A stretch of DNA of 64,000 bases from Cepaea nemoralis (taxonomy: Eukaryota > Mollusca > Gastropoda > Stylommatophora > Helicidae), in contig JACEFZ010018186.1 of NCBI GenBank assembly GCA_014155875.1, forward strand, positions 124,001 through 188,000. The letters are read 5' to 3'. The notes beneath the pieces are model-generated. The model had not been told where the DNA came from, searched no databases, and saw only the letters and a program-made list of their open reading frames with translations. The position numbers and the translations under genes are program-made. Shown here one piece after another: positions 34,487-45,070 of this stretch. Numbering within the stretch: the stretch's first letter is position 1; every line of letters begins with the position of its first letter.

Positions 34487-35004
34487 TATTATTAGTATTA
34501 TTATTACTATCATTAACATTATTATTTATTACTATCATTACCCTACCCTTTTTATCCTTAGTATCATTAATTAATAAGTATTAACGATATCACCATTATT
34601 ATTTTACAACTTCATCCCCCATGTCCCCCCCCTTTTTTTTTGTTTAAGGTTTGTTGCTTTTGCTACTACCCCCCCCCCCCCCTATTTTGTTTCAAACATT
34701 TGCCCTGCCTGTACCATCATTAGAGTGGTCATAGGGACATTGGTGCAGTGAAACCAATTGGTGAGAGAGTAGCGAGGAAACAACATGTAAAGACTTTCCC
34801 TTATCCTTGTAGTCAATACTTACCTTATCATCCTTAGTATCATTGATTTTATAAGTATTATTGATATCATCACTATTTATTTTACAACTTCATCTCCCCT
34901 GCGCCCCCTGTTGCTTTTGGTTTGTTACCCTTGCTGCTACCCCAACTGGTTGGTTCAAACATTTGTCCTGCCTGTACCATCATTACCCCTTTCTTTCTTT
35001 CTTA

Positions 35005-35068
35005 TGGGAATGTCCTGAATGCTGTGATGTCGGTTCCTAAATCAACCAATCAATCAATCAATCAATCT
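35005..35068 (+). repeat. Short 3' end of an RNase H-type LINE with (ATCA)n tail
   Basis: Reads LWECPECCDVGS-stop (TTATGGGAATGTCCTGAATG at the start) and then five ATCA repeats. Another copy lies at 62735-62795. The LWxCxEC end resembles the end of the RNase H frame at 48.4 kb. Confidence 0.65.
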
Positions 35069-35759
35069 TTGTATTCAGTATTTACCTTATTATCTTTAGT
35101 ATCATTAATGTTATAAGTATTAGTGATATCATCATTATTATTTTACAACTTCATCTCCCCTAGCATGAGGCTTGGGTGGGGTGAAACCAGTTGAGGAGAG
35201 TGTAGCGAGTGAGAAAATAATGTAAATACTTCCCATTTTCCTTGTATTCAGTATGTACCTTATTATCCTTATTATCATCTTTATAAATTTACAACCTCAT
35301 CTCCCCTAGTGCCCATTTTGCTTATGGTTTTGTTGCCTTTGCTACCACCCCCACTGGTCAGTTCAAACATTTGTCCTGCCTGTACCATCATTAAGGGTGG
35401 TCAGAGGGGCATTGGAGTGGAGGCGATTGGTGGGAGTGTGGCAAAGTAAACAAAAATGTAAAGATTTCCCTTTCTCTTAGTCACCCCCTTTGAATCATGT
35501 GAGTGAGTGTTAAATGAATGAATGAATACAAAAACACATATGGTTATCAAACCAATAATACTGAAAAAAGTTATGCAAATAAAAATGTTTGGTTAATTTT
35601 TATTTAAAAAAAAGAAAATAAAGAGAGAGCAAAGAGGAAAATATGAATGAACCCCTACATTTAGGAGAAAAAAAAAACAAGGAGGAAAATAAAACCCACT
35701 CCTTTACTCCAAGAATTACTAAAAACTGCAGCTTGCATGTTATGTACCTGCTAGGCTAT

Positions 35760-38179
35760 CTCATCTCATCTCATCTCATCATGTTCCTCTTGTACCTTGC
35801 GGTGTCGAGGTGAAGTATAAACTTCGTGAGAGTGCCCGGTTATAGGCTTCGTATATCGACATTCCCATGGATTCTGTTATTCCCTCAGTCCAACGTTTAC
35901 GTGGTCGGCCTCTTCCTCTGTTTCCATCTGGTCTGTACATCATTGCTTGTTGTGGCATGCTGTTGACTGGTAGCCTACTTGCATGGCCAAACCATTTGAC
36001 TTGCTGCTTTCTAATAAAATCTAGAGCAGCTTTAACCCCTATTTTAGTCCTGATTTCTTCATTTCTGATCTTATCTCTTCTTGATACGTTGAGTATTCTT
36101 CTCAGAAACCTCATTTCTGTTGTTGTGATTTTTCTTTTCTCTTTTTCTGTCATTGTCCAGGTTTGGCATTGGTAGCAGAGAGTTGGTAGGAAGATTGTGT
36201 TGTAAAGTGCTTTCTTAGTAGTTATTGATACATGTTTGTTCTTTAGTATTGGTGCCATTTGTCCAATGAGTTGATTTGCCTTATTGCACCTATTTTCGAT
36301 CTCGTCTTCTGATCTGCCATTTGATGATATTATACTTCCTAGGTACTTGAAGCTCTTTACTTGTTTCAAGGGATGTTCGTTTAGGTGAATTGTTGCTGTT
36401 TGTTCTTCTTTAGTTATAGTCATTACCTCTGTTTTGCTTGTGCTAATTTTCATGTTATGTTCCCTACACATTTCGTTTAGACTATTCATGTGGTCTTGTA
36501 ATTCAGCTTCTGATTTTGCTATTAGTGCTTGGTCGTCCGCAAACAGGAGTTCTCTAATGGTTAGATTTGCAGATGGTTCTTCTTCTGTGTTCTCGTCATG
36601 CGGTATTCTTGCTGTCTCTGCTTGGCTGGTTTCTTTACATATGTTATCTATATATGTTATGAACAAGAGAGGGGACAGGACACAACCTTGTCGTACTCCA
36701 GATCTTATGGTGAAGGGTTCTGAGTGTTCTCCAGTTGCTCTCACTATGCATTCACTGTTGTTGTATAAACTTCTGCATAGGTTTGTTAGATGTGTACTCA
36801 CTCCATATTGTTTAAGGATTTCCCACAGCTTGTTTCTATCTACCCTATCAAATGCCTTTTCTTGGTCGACAAAGGCTAAGTAGAGTGTTTCATTGAATTC
36901 AATTGATTTTTCTATAAGTTGTCTAAGAGCAAAAATGGCGTCTGTGCATCCTTTGTTTTTCCTAAATCCAAGCTGCGTTTCGCTTAGCTGGGGTTCTAAA
37001 GTTGTTCGTAATCTTTTTTCAAGAATTTTGCAAAATATTTTCCCAGTATGACTCAACAGTGAAATGCCTCTGTATTGTGTGCAATCTCTTTTGCTGCCTT
37101 TGTTTTTCCAAATTGGGATAATTATGGCATTTGCCCAGTCTCGTGGTGTCTGTTGTTCTACCCAAACATGGTTGAATAGTCTATGTAGCCAAGCTGTTCC
37201 TACTTCCCTTGCTGCTTTAATTAGTTCATTTGGTATTTCATCCTGTCCTGGTGATTTGTTTAATGGGGCTAATCTGATGGCTTCTATAATTTCTTCTTTT
37301 AGTATGTCTGGTTCTAGTTCCTCGGTGACATCTGTGTAGGTCTCTTGAATTCCTGTGACATCTGATGGGATGTTGAGAAGTTGTTCGAAATACTGCTTCC
37401 ATCTTATTAAGATCTGTTTTTGTTCACTTATTGGTTCTCCATTTTCGCTGTTAATTATTTCAGTTGGGTCAAAGGGTTCTCCTCTGGTTCGCATTGCACT
37501 TATCTTTTTGTAGAAGTTTCTGGTTGCCTCCTTGTAGTTTTTATTTAGGGTTTCTCCATACTCTTCCCAGTCTTTTTGTTTTGCCCTCTTTACTATTCTA
37601 CTCACATGTCTTCTCGCTATTCTGTATTCTCTGTAATCACATTCCTGTTTGCTCTTCAACCACTTTTTATATTTTTCCTTTTTTTCTTTTACCGCTTTCT
37701 TTACTTCTGCGTTCCACCAACTTGTTATTTTCTTTAACCGTGTTTTGCGTTTTTTCGTGGTTCCGCATGTTATTTTTGCAGTATTTAAAATGCTTGATTT
37801 GAATATCTCCCATTCTTCTTCCACTGTTTTTCTTTCCGTAGGTAATTTTACAAAGAGTTCAGTTAATTCTTTCTCATAATTTTCCCTTACTGCCTCGTCT
37901 TTAAGGTTTTTTAAGTTTACTGATTCGCATGGCATGTATTTTCCTGCTCTTTGTCTTCTTCTTCTAATGGTTCTTATTGTGGCAACGACTGCTTTATGAT
38001 CTGTGTTTATACTGAAATTGGGCACTGCTCTTGCATCTAATATATTTCTCTTTCTGTTATTTCTTGTTAATATAAAATCAATTTGGCTTTTAGTATCTAG
38101 ATTGTTCCATTTATACCAGGTGTATACTTGCGAATCTTTATGTTTATAGAATGTGTTTGTTATATAGAGGTCGTGTTGG
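35760..38179 (-). mobile_element. 5'-truncated RTE-like LINE with (GATGA)n tail and 12-bp TSD
   Basis: Bounded by CTGCTAGGCTAT at 35748-35759 and 38180-38191, a perfect 12-bp target-site duplication in the LINE-A 3' UTR. On the minus strand the 5' side starts inside the endonuclease at 38179. The 3' end carries a pentanucleotide tail (GATGA repeats, seen as CTCAT on plus, 35760-35779). Short tandem repeat tails are usual for RTE-type elements. Confidence 0.9.
35779..38179 (-). CDS. RTE-like LINE ORF2, open but lacking the start of the endonuclease
   Basis: About 800 codons without a stop, the longest open frame in the window. From the 5' end: endonuclease tail with SQIDFILTRN and TDHKAVVA, a Lys-rich linker, then RT with APLNKSPGQDEIPNELIK, QYRGISLLSHTGKIF, FVDQEKAFDRVDR (palm Asp), SGVRQGCVLSPLLF and ELLFADDQAL (catalytic FADD), FKYLGSIIS, WFGHASRLP and the C-terminal GRGRPRKRW. 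The stop is at 35779. There is no native start codon: the element is truncated at the insertion junction. Long openness suggests recent insertion compared with its neighbours. Confidence 0.85.
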
Positions 38180-39586
38180 CTGCTAGGCTATGTTAACACC
38201 ATTCCAAAGAAAATCATCCTAGCAAATGGAATCACATATTGTAAAAATGTTATCATTTTCATAACTATTATTACCATTGCTGTTTTTTTTATAATTGCTG
38301 TTATTACCCTCAGTATGTCTCTTCTTGTCATTATTATTATTATCATCATTAGTAATAAAACAAAAAAACCTTTCCCGTGTGCCCCCCTCCCCTCGCTCAT
38401 GATTGTTGTTGCCTTTGCTGGTACCCACACCGGTTTGGTTCAAATACTTATCCTGCCTTTATCATCATTGCCCAGATAGTGGTGATAAGGGCATTGATGG
38501 AGTGAAACAAATTGGTGAGAAGATGGCAAGGGAAACAAAAATGTAAAGATTGTAAAAATGTTGTGCAAATACTGATGCTTGTTTACTTTTTACAAAAAGT
38601 TTTTTTTTTTTTTTAAAAAGAGGAAGGGAAACAATGAATGAACCCTTACAAATAAGACAAAAAAAAAAAAAAAAAATAAGCAAGGAGAAAAAGATAACCA
38701 ACTCCTTTTACTTCTACTATTATTGAACATTGCATGTTGCAAGTATATGTATAATTTAAAAAAAAAAAAATAAGCAAGGAGAAAAAAAGATAACCAACTC
38801 CTTTTTACACCTACTATATTATTGAACAGTGCAGGATGCAATTGTTATTGCCATATTTTAACACCATGTCTAAGAAAATCATTTTAGCAAATGGAATCAT
38901 ATGTTTGGAAAATGTGATCATTATCAAAACTAATTTTATCATTGTGTTTTTTAGCATTGCTGTTATCACCCTTAGTAGTTTTATTCTTTGTCATTATTAT
39001 TATAAGATGTATTTCATGTAAACACCATTCCTAAGAAAATCAATTTAGCACATGGAATCACATGTTAGAACTATTATTATCATTGAGACTATCACCCTTA
39101 GCACTTAGCAGTGTTACTCCTTGTCATTATTATATTATTTATGTATTTGGTTGTTATTTGCACTATTATTATTGTAATCACTATTAATATATATGGCTTT
39201 GTAAACGCGTATACTATCACATCCCCCTTTCCAACCTTTTTGATACTGTGATTGTTGTCTCTGCTGCCACCCTCGCCGGTTGGTTCTTAACAGTTTTTAC
39301 ACCGCCATGTTTATCATCACCGAGGGGTGGTGATGGTACTTGGTAGGAGATTTGGAGCTGACAGGAGAAAGAGACGGCAGGGGAAATAATAACAGCCCAC
39401 TACCATCACGCTGTTGATTTAAAATATTTCCTTACAACAATGTCAATGGAGGAATGTTTAAATGTATAAAATTTTGTATTTTTGCGCATATGTCACCTAC
39501 ACCTCCACATGCAACGCTCTGTAAAAACACGAACAATACAATTCGCAACCACTTTAACACTCAATAAAAGTTTAAAAAAAAAAAAA

Positions 39587-39860
39587 ATTGCCCTTGAAAA
39601 AGTAGTGCGCTTGGTCTGGTCGGAGGCCGGGATGATCGTTCTCGGCCCTTCGGCTAAGATCAGACGCATTTGCTGCCCCCAGGAGTAGTGCGCCTGGTCT
39701 GGTCGAGGGCCGGGGATCCAAACCACCTCACATAAGCATCACTTTAAATGTGGGCCCGGTGGACCACTGTGGGCAATAGCTCACAGTGGGACTAAGGGTC
39801 CACGCCAAAAAAAGGGGAGGCGGGGTTACCAGCTAGTCTGGGGTGACCGCCGAACCTAAT
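39587..39860. other. GC-rich patch after the poly(A) tail, with an internal duplication
   Basis: Much more GC-rich than its surroundings. The piece AGTAGTGCGCTTGGTCTGGT is nearly repeated about 80 bases later (AGTAGTGCGCCTGGTCTGGT). A U2-like hairpin lies between the two. The patch ends in another A-run at about 39865. It could be an snRNA-derived retroposon or part of another repeat. Confidence 0.5.
39635..39662 (+). ncRNA. U2 snRNA 5' stem-loop-like fragment
   Basis: ATCGTTCTCGGCCCTTCG followed by GGCTAAGATCA closely resembles the first about 29 bases of U2 snRNA (stem-loop I). It differs by one missing base and by loop substitutions that give a CTTCG-type loop. After GATCA the match stops; the branch-point-recognition region (GTAGTA) is absent, so it is a fragment, not a working gene. 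Established: LINE machinery can fuse snRNA pieces to cDNA. Chance or another ncRNA origin is possible. Confidence 0.5.
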
Positions 39861-40184
39861 TTAAAAAAAAAAAAATTTAGTTTGTTCTGGTAGTAACATA
39901 TGTATGCGTCTGGGTGTGGATGCAGGTGTGTGTGTTGCATGTATTTGCACGCGCATGTGTACGAGTGTGTGTTTGTGTGTGTGCGCGCGCGTTTACATGC
40001 ACTATGCCATAAATGTCATAATATAACTGTATATATGTATGTATTTGCTTTGTTCACACATGTGACACCTAACACTAACAAACGGAAACGCTCTGTAATA
40101 TACACAAACAAAAGAAACGCACATTACACCTTGTAAATATACATTTATTTGTATGAAATAAACGTTTAAAAAAAAAAAAAAAAT
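39861..40184 (+). repeat. TG-rich stretch ending as a second poly(A) tail
   Basis: A GT/TG-rich segment (39930-40000) leads into ACGCTCTGTAATATACACA, ATGAAATAAACG and about 16 A (40168-40184). The wording resembles the LINE-A 3' end but is diverged. The poly(A) is followed by TTTTGCCCTTGAAAAGGGCC. Confidence 0.55.
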
Positions 40185-40620
40185 TTTGCCCTTGAAAAGG
40201 GCCTAAGAAGAAACGTTTTGATTACTGCGACTGTTCCGCCGTCGTCTCAGTCCGCCAGTTGATCTTTGCCTGTAAAATATGTGCAAATACAAAGGCTTGT
40301 TTATTTTTTTATCAAAACAAAAAAGGGAGATCATAGGGGGAAAAAATGAATGAACCATTACAGTTAGGAAAAAAAAAAAACAAGGAGGAAAACTAACTAA
40401 CTCTTTTTACTCCAACTATTATTAAAAACTGCAGTTTGCATTTGTATGTACCTGCTATGCTATGCTAACACCATTCCTAAGAAAATCATCCTAGCAAATG
40501 GAATCACATGTTTAACAAATGTTATCATTTTCATAACTATTATTATCATTTCTGTTATTATCATTGCTGTTAATACCATCAGGAAAATTCTTCTTGTCAT
40601 TATTATTATTGTCATCATCT
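40185..40620 (+). other. LINE-A 3' UTR fragment up to the Helitrons
   Basis: From about 40265 the sequence repeats the UTR modules (CAAATACAAAGGCTTGTTT, GCAGTTTGCATTTGTATG, AACACCATTCCTAAGAAAAT). It continues after the Helitron pair at 43853, where the expected next module (ACCCCATTTCCCATGTGCC) follows. Confidence 0.65.
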
Positions 40621-40654
40621 TCTTATATATAAATTAGGATCTCCGTCCGTCTGT

Positions 40655-40942
40655 ATGTATGTATGTATGTATGTATGTATGTATGTATGTATGTATGTAT
40701 GTATGTATGTATGTATGTATGTATGTATGTATGTATGTATGTATGTATGTATGTATGTATGTATGTATGTATGTATGTATGTATGTATGTATGTATGTAT
40801 GTATGTATGTATGTATGTATGTATGTATGTATGTATGTATGTATGCATGCATGCATGCATGCATGTATGTATGTATGTATGTATGTATGTATGTATGTAT
40901 GTATGTATGTATGTATGTATGTATGTATGTATGTATGTATGT
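40655..40942. repeat. (GTAT)n array with a (GCAT) interruption
   Basis: About 70 tetranucleotide units, interrupted at about 40844-40863 by five GCAT units. Long open frames in several phases here (repeating MYVC or HTYI) are by-products of a 4-base repeat, not genes. Confidence 0.95.
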
Positions 40943-41448
40943 CCTTTATTTGTTCGCGAACGGCCCATCCGATTGAGATGAAATTTTCTACACGTCTTCC
41001 TTTCATTCCAGAGCTGCTAACTGTGATATTTTTTTAGTGTGAAATCGCCTGCTTACCCAGTATTATTTCATTTTTCACTTTTTAATTATAATTTCATATA
41101 TCGCAGGGGACCTAACTCTGTAAAAGTTATTTCAAGGGGCATAACTTTTCTGTATAACTTATAGTCATATTGTGGCATCGTTTTCAAAGATTTATAAACT
41201 CTTTGTCCATAGTTATGTACCGGCATATGAGTTATAATAAATAATGATACAATCTGTAAGGCATTTTCAAAGTTTTCATAAAAATAATGCACAATGCATA
41301 ACATTGTAACTCATCTTTTTTTGCTTAAGAAGTTACTGTAGTCATGCAGGTGATTAGAAAGAGTTTTCATTAAAAATAATGGATGGTGTGTAGAAGGACA
41401 TTCTTTTAAGTTACGTTTTGTGTTGTATGAATTTAATGAGAACTTATA

Positions 41449-41632
41449 TAACTACTTATATTAATTAAATGAGATGCTCCCCACCAGGGACTGGGCGAAG
41501 CCGGACAGGGTCAGGCAGACAGATAGACAGACAGACAGACAGATAGACAGTCGGGAACAGGAACTTATATGACTACTTATATAAATTAAATGAGATGCTT
41601 CACACCAGGAGCTGGGCAATGCCGGGCCGGGT

Positions 41633-41672
<40 letters not shown>

Positions 41673-41889
41673 TAGTCGGTAACGGGAACGGGAACTTATA
41701 TGAATACTTATATGAATTAAATGAGATGCTCCCCACCAGGGACTGGGCGAAGCCGGGCAGGGTCAGGCAGACAGATAGACAGACAGATAGTCAGACAGAT
41801 AGACAGTCGGGAACGGGAACTTATATGACTACTTATATGAATTAAATGAGATGCTCCACACCAGGAGCTGGGCAATGCCGGGCCGGGTC

Positions 41890-41930
<41 letters not shown>

Positions 41931-42020
41931 GTCGGTAACGGGAACGAGAACTTATATGACTACTTATATGAATTAAATGAGATGCTCCCCACCAGGGTCT
42001 GGGCGAAGCCCGGCAGGGTC
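41449..42020 (+). repeat. Minisatellite of the Helitron 3' end (112-131 bp units)
   Basis: Five units start with GAACTTATAT at about 41449, 41561, 41692, 41817 and 41948. Each has TATGAATTAAATGAGATGCT, CACCAGG, a GGGC-rich hairpin and, in most, a (CAGA)n stretch of varying length. Two more such units lie at 43656 and 43772 in element 2. Confidence 0.85.
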
Positions 42021-42655
42021 AGCTAGTCTTATATATAAAAGGCAATCTCCGTCTGTATGTCCTTTATGCGTTCGCGAACGGTCCATCCGATTGAGATGAA
42101 ATTTTCTACACGTCTTCCTCTCATTCTCGCGCTGCCAACTGTGATATTTTTTAGTGTAAAATCGGCTGCTTACTTAATATTGTTTAATTTTTCATTTTTC
42201 ATTATAATTTCTATATAGCAAGGGGACTTAACTCTAGAAAAGTTATTTCAAGAGGCATAACTTTTAATAACTTTTCTGTATATCTTATAGTCATATTGTT
42301 GCATCATTTTCAAAGATTTATAAACTCTTTGTCTGTAGTTATATACAGGCATATGAGTTATAATAAATAATGATTCAATCTTTAAGGCATTTTCAAAGTT
42401 TTCATAAAAATAATGCATAACATTGTAACTCATCTTTTTATGCTTAAGAAGTTATCTACAGTCATGTAGGTGATTAGAAACAGTTTTCATTAAAAATAAT
42501 GGATGGTGTGTGGAAGGACATTCTTTTAAGTCACTTTTTGTTGTTGTATGGATTTAATGAAACTCTACCCGCCAGGAGCTGGGCGAAGCCACGCCGGGTC
42601 AGATAGATAGACAGACCCACCTTTTCAGTGCAGTTATCTACAGGCATATGCGTTA

Positions 42656-43400
42656 TAATCCTCCTCCTCCTCTTCCTCCTCCTACCCTCTTCCCCTCCTC
42701 CCTCTCCCTCCTCCATCCTCCTCCTCCCTCTTCCTCCTCCTCCTTCCTCCGCCTCCTTCCTCCTCCCTCTTCCTCCTCCCTCCTCCTAATCACTCCTCTT
42801 CCTTCCTCCTCCCTTCTCCTCCTACTCCCTCCTCCTACGTCCTCCCCCTCATCCCTCCTCCTCCTTCTTCCTCCCTCCTCCTCCTCCCTCCTCCTCATCC
42901 CTCCTCCCTCCTCATCCTCTCTCCTCCTCCCTCCTCCTCCCTCCTCTTCCTCCCTCCTCCTCCCTCCACATCCCTCCTCCTCCTTCCGCTTCCTCCTCCT
43001 CCCTCTTCCTCCTCCTCCTTCTCCCTCCGCCTCCTCCCTCCTCCTCCTCTCTCCTCCTTCTCCCTCCTCCTCCTCCATCTCCCTCTCCTCCTCCCTCCTC
43101 CTCCCTCCTCCTCCTCCCCCTCCTCCTCCTGTGTTCTTCTCCTTCCTCCTCCTCCTCCTTCCTCCTCTCTCCGCCTCCCCTCCTCCTCCTCCCTCCTCCT
43201 CCTCCCTCCTCTCTCCTCCTCCTAATCCCTCCTCCTCCGTCCTATTCCTCCCTACTCTTCCTTCTCCTCCTTCCTCCTCTTCCCTCCTCCTCCTCTCTCC
43301 GCCTATCTCTTCCTCCCTCCTCCTCCCTCATCCACCTCCCTCTTCCTTCTCCCAGCTCCTACTCCTCCTTTTTCTTCTTCTTCTGCTGCTGCTGCCGCCG
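42656..43400. repeat. Pyrimidine-only tract, (CCTCCT)-like, about 0.74 kb
   Basis: Almost all C and T on the plus strand, mainly CTC and CTT triplets with few interruptions. It could form triplex (H-DNA). Long Pro/Ser/Leu frames and the antisense Glu/Gly/Arg frame here are composition artefacts. Confidence 0.95.
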
Positions 43401-43524
43401 CTCCATTTACCCAAGTTAATTGTTGGGGAAGATGTAAAGATCTTTCAAGTGCTCTTTCTAATGCTTTTTGTAAGGTGGTCTTTCGTTTCGTTTATTTAAG
43501 GTTGTTCTAACTGCAACCAGCAAA

Positions 43525-43553
43525 TGATTAGACAGACAGACAGGCAGGCAGGC

Positions 43554-43612
<59 letters not shown>
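43525..43612. repeat. (CAGA)n array
   Basis: About 20 units with a few GGCA variants at the start. Part of the Helitron-associated minisatellite. Confidence 0.9.
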
Positions 43613-43852
43613 GAGGGAGGGTCAGACAGACAGACAGTCGGGAACGGGAACGGGAGCTTATATGACTACTTATATGAATTAAATGAGATGCTCCACACCA
43701 GGAGCTGGGCGATGCCAGGCCGGGTCAGACAGACAGACAGACAGACAGACAGATAGTCGGTAACGGGAACGAGAAATTATATGACTACTTATATGAATTA
43801 AATGAGATGCTCCCCACCAGGGACTGGGCGAAGCCGGGCCGTGTCAGCTAGT

Positions 43853-45070
43853 TATTAATATAAAACCCCATTTCCCATGTGCCCCCCCCCCCCTCGCTCA
43901 TGGTTGTTGTTGCCTTTGCTGATACCCTCACCAGTTTGGTTCAAATAGTTATCCTGCCTTTACCATCATTACCAGAGAGTGGTGATGAGGGCATTGGTGT
44001 GGTAGGTTAAATAGGTGAGAGTGTGGCAAGGGAAACAAAAATGGAAAGTTTTTCTTTCTCTTTGTTACCCCCCTTCACATGTAAATATGTCCAATGAATA
44101 AAATATGCACATGTCACATACACGCCCACATGCAACGCGCTGTCAATACACGCACACAAATACTGAACACACAGGACGCATGTAAAAACACTAACAACAC
44201 AAATGTATTTGTACTACTATTACCATGCTTTCTTACTGAGATTAAGTATGTAACTCTGTGTTACTATTTTATTATTATGGATCGATTGCTATTATTTTTT
44301 AATTATATGATCACTGTTTATCATTATCAAAATCACTCATCTCACCGCTTGTTACTATTGATGTGGATGCTGCTGCCGCCCTCACTGGTTGGTTCTAACA
44401 ATTTTTACTGCCATTATCATCATTACCGAAGTGGTGGTGATGTACTGGCGGGTTTGGAGCCAATTGGTGAGTATGGTGACAGAGAAACAAACATAGGGAA
44501 ACAAAACTTTGGGTAACTCCCCCCACCACCCACCCCCACCCTTTTTCATATGTAAATATGTCAATAACTAGACTGTTGAAGTATTACACATATGTCACCT
44601 TCACGTCCACATGAAACGCTGTGTAAATACACGTACACAAATACTGAATACACAGAACGCATGTAACAACACTAACATTATAAATGCAATCACTACCTTT
44701 TCTTCATTGTAAGCTATTATACTGCCACAACCCCCTTTCCCACTATTTTGATACTGCTGTTGTTGATTCTGCTGCCACCCTCAATGGTTGGTTCTATCAA
44801 GTTATACTGCCATGTTCATCATTACCAGGTGGTGGTGATGGTATTGGTGGATTTGGAGCTGACAGGTGAGGGAGGTGGCAGGGGAAATAATAACGGTGTA
44901 CTATCATCTTGCTGTTGTTTAAAATGTTTCTTTACAACAATTTCAATGAAGAAATGTTCCAATGTATAAAATGTTTTGTAAATTTGAGCATGTCACCTAC
45001 ACGCCCACACGCAACGCTCTGTAAAAACACGAACAATACACTTTGCAACGATTTTAACACTCAATAAAAG
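43853..45070 (+). other. LINE-A 3' UTR (continued) with poly(A) signal
   Basis: Modules with the CATCATT landmark at about 43965, 44415 and 44820, C-runs at about 43881 and 44519, and three versions of the ACATGCAACGC...CTGT end block (44130, 44610, 45010). AATAAA at 45063-45068. The UTR continues from 40185-40620 on the other side of the Helitrons. Confidence 0.65.

Larger units (their letters stand above)
34043..39586 (+). other. LINE-A 3' UTR ending in AATAAA and poly(A), with a LINE inserted
   Basis: Without the inserted element (35760-38179) the UTR is about 3.1 kb. It is modular: the CCTGCCTGTACCATCATT block recurs at about 34705, 34965, 35380, 38455 and 39310, with C-runs at about 34625, 34669 and 38382. 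The end reads CACTCAATAAAAG at about 39560 and then about 14 A. This is the only LINE-A copy here with a clean poly(A) end. Confidence 0.75.
40621..42026 (+). mobile_element. Non-autonomous Helitron-like element 1
   Basis: Starts TCTTATATATAAA at 40621, followed by GATCTCCGTCC. Ends GGTCAGCTAG at 42026, preceded at 42001 by a GGGCGAAGCCC hairpin about 11 bases from the end. A 5' TC, a 3' hairpin and a CTAG end are the signature of Helitrons (CTRR), which make no TSD. No Rep/helicase is encoded. It contains a GTAT array and tandem copies of its own 3' end. Confidence 0.75.
42027..43852 (+). mobile_element. Non-autonomous Helitron-like element 2, head to tail with element 1
   Basis: Begins TCTTATATATAAAAGG directly after the CTAG of element 1, with no base between, and ends GTGTCAGCTAG at 43852 followed by T. 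The body repeats element 1 (GTTCGCGAACGGTCCATCC, GATGAAATTTTCTACACG) but lacks the GTAT array and instead holds a 0.75 kb CTC/CTT tract and a CAGA array. Confidence 0.75.

Noticed and set aside
39635..39662. A complete U2 snRNA gene
   Set aside because: The match ends after stem-loop I; the branch-point-pairing region and Sm site are not found downstream.
40185..40240. Hammerhead ribozyme near GAAACG
   Set aside because: GAAAC is present, but I could not find the CTGATGA core and three stems in the needed order.
40615..41037. Overlapping open frames repeating MYVC or HTYI, 76-127 residues
   Set aside because: They are read-throughs of a (GTAT)n tetranucleotide array, which is open in several frames by composition.
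42648..43499. A 283-codon Pro/Ser/Leu-rich frame and its antisense Glu/Gly/Arg frame
   Set aside because: Produced by a pyrimidine-only tract with no stop codons; no domain or coding signal.
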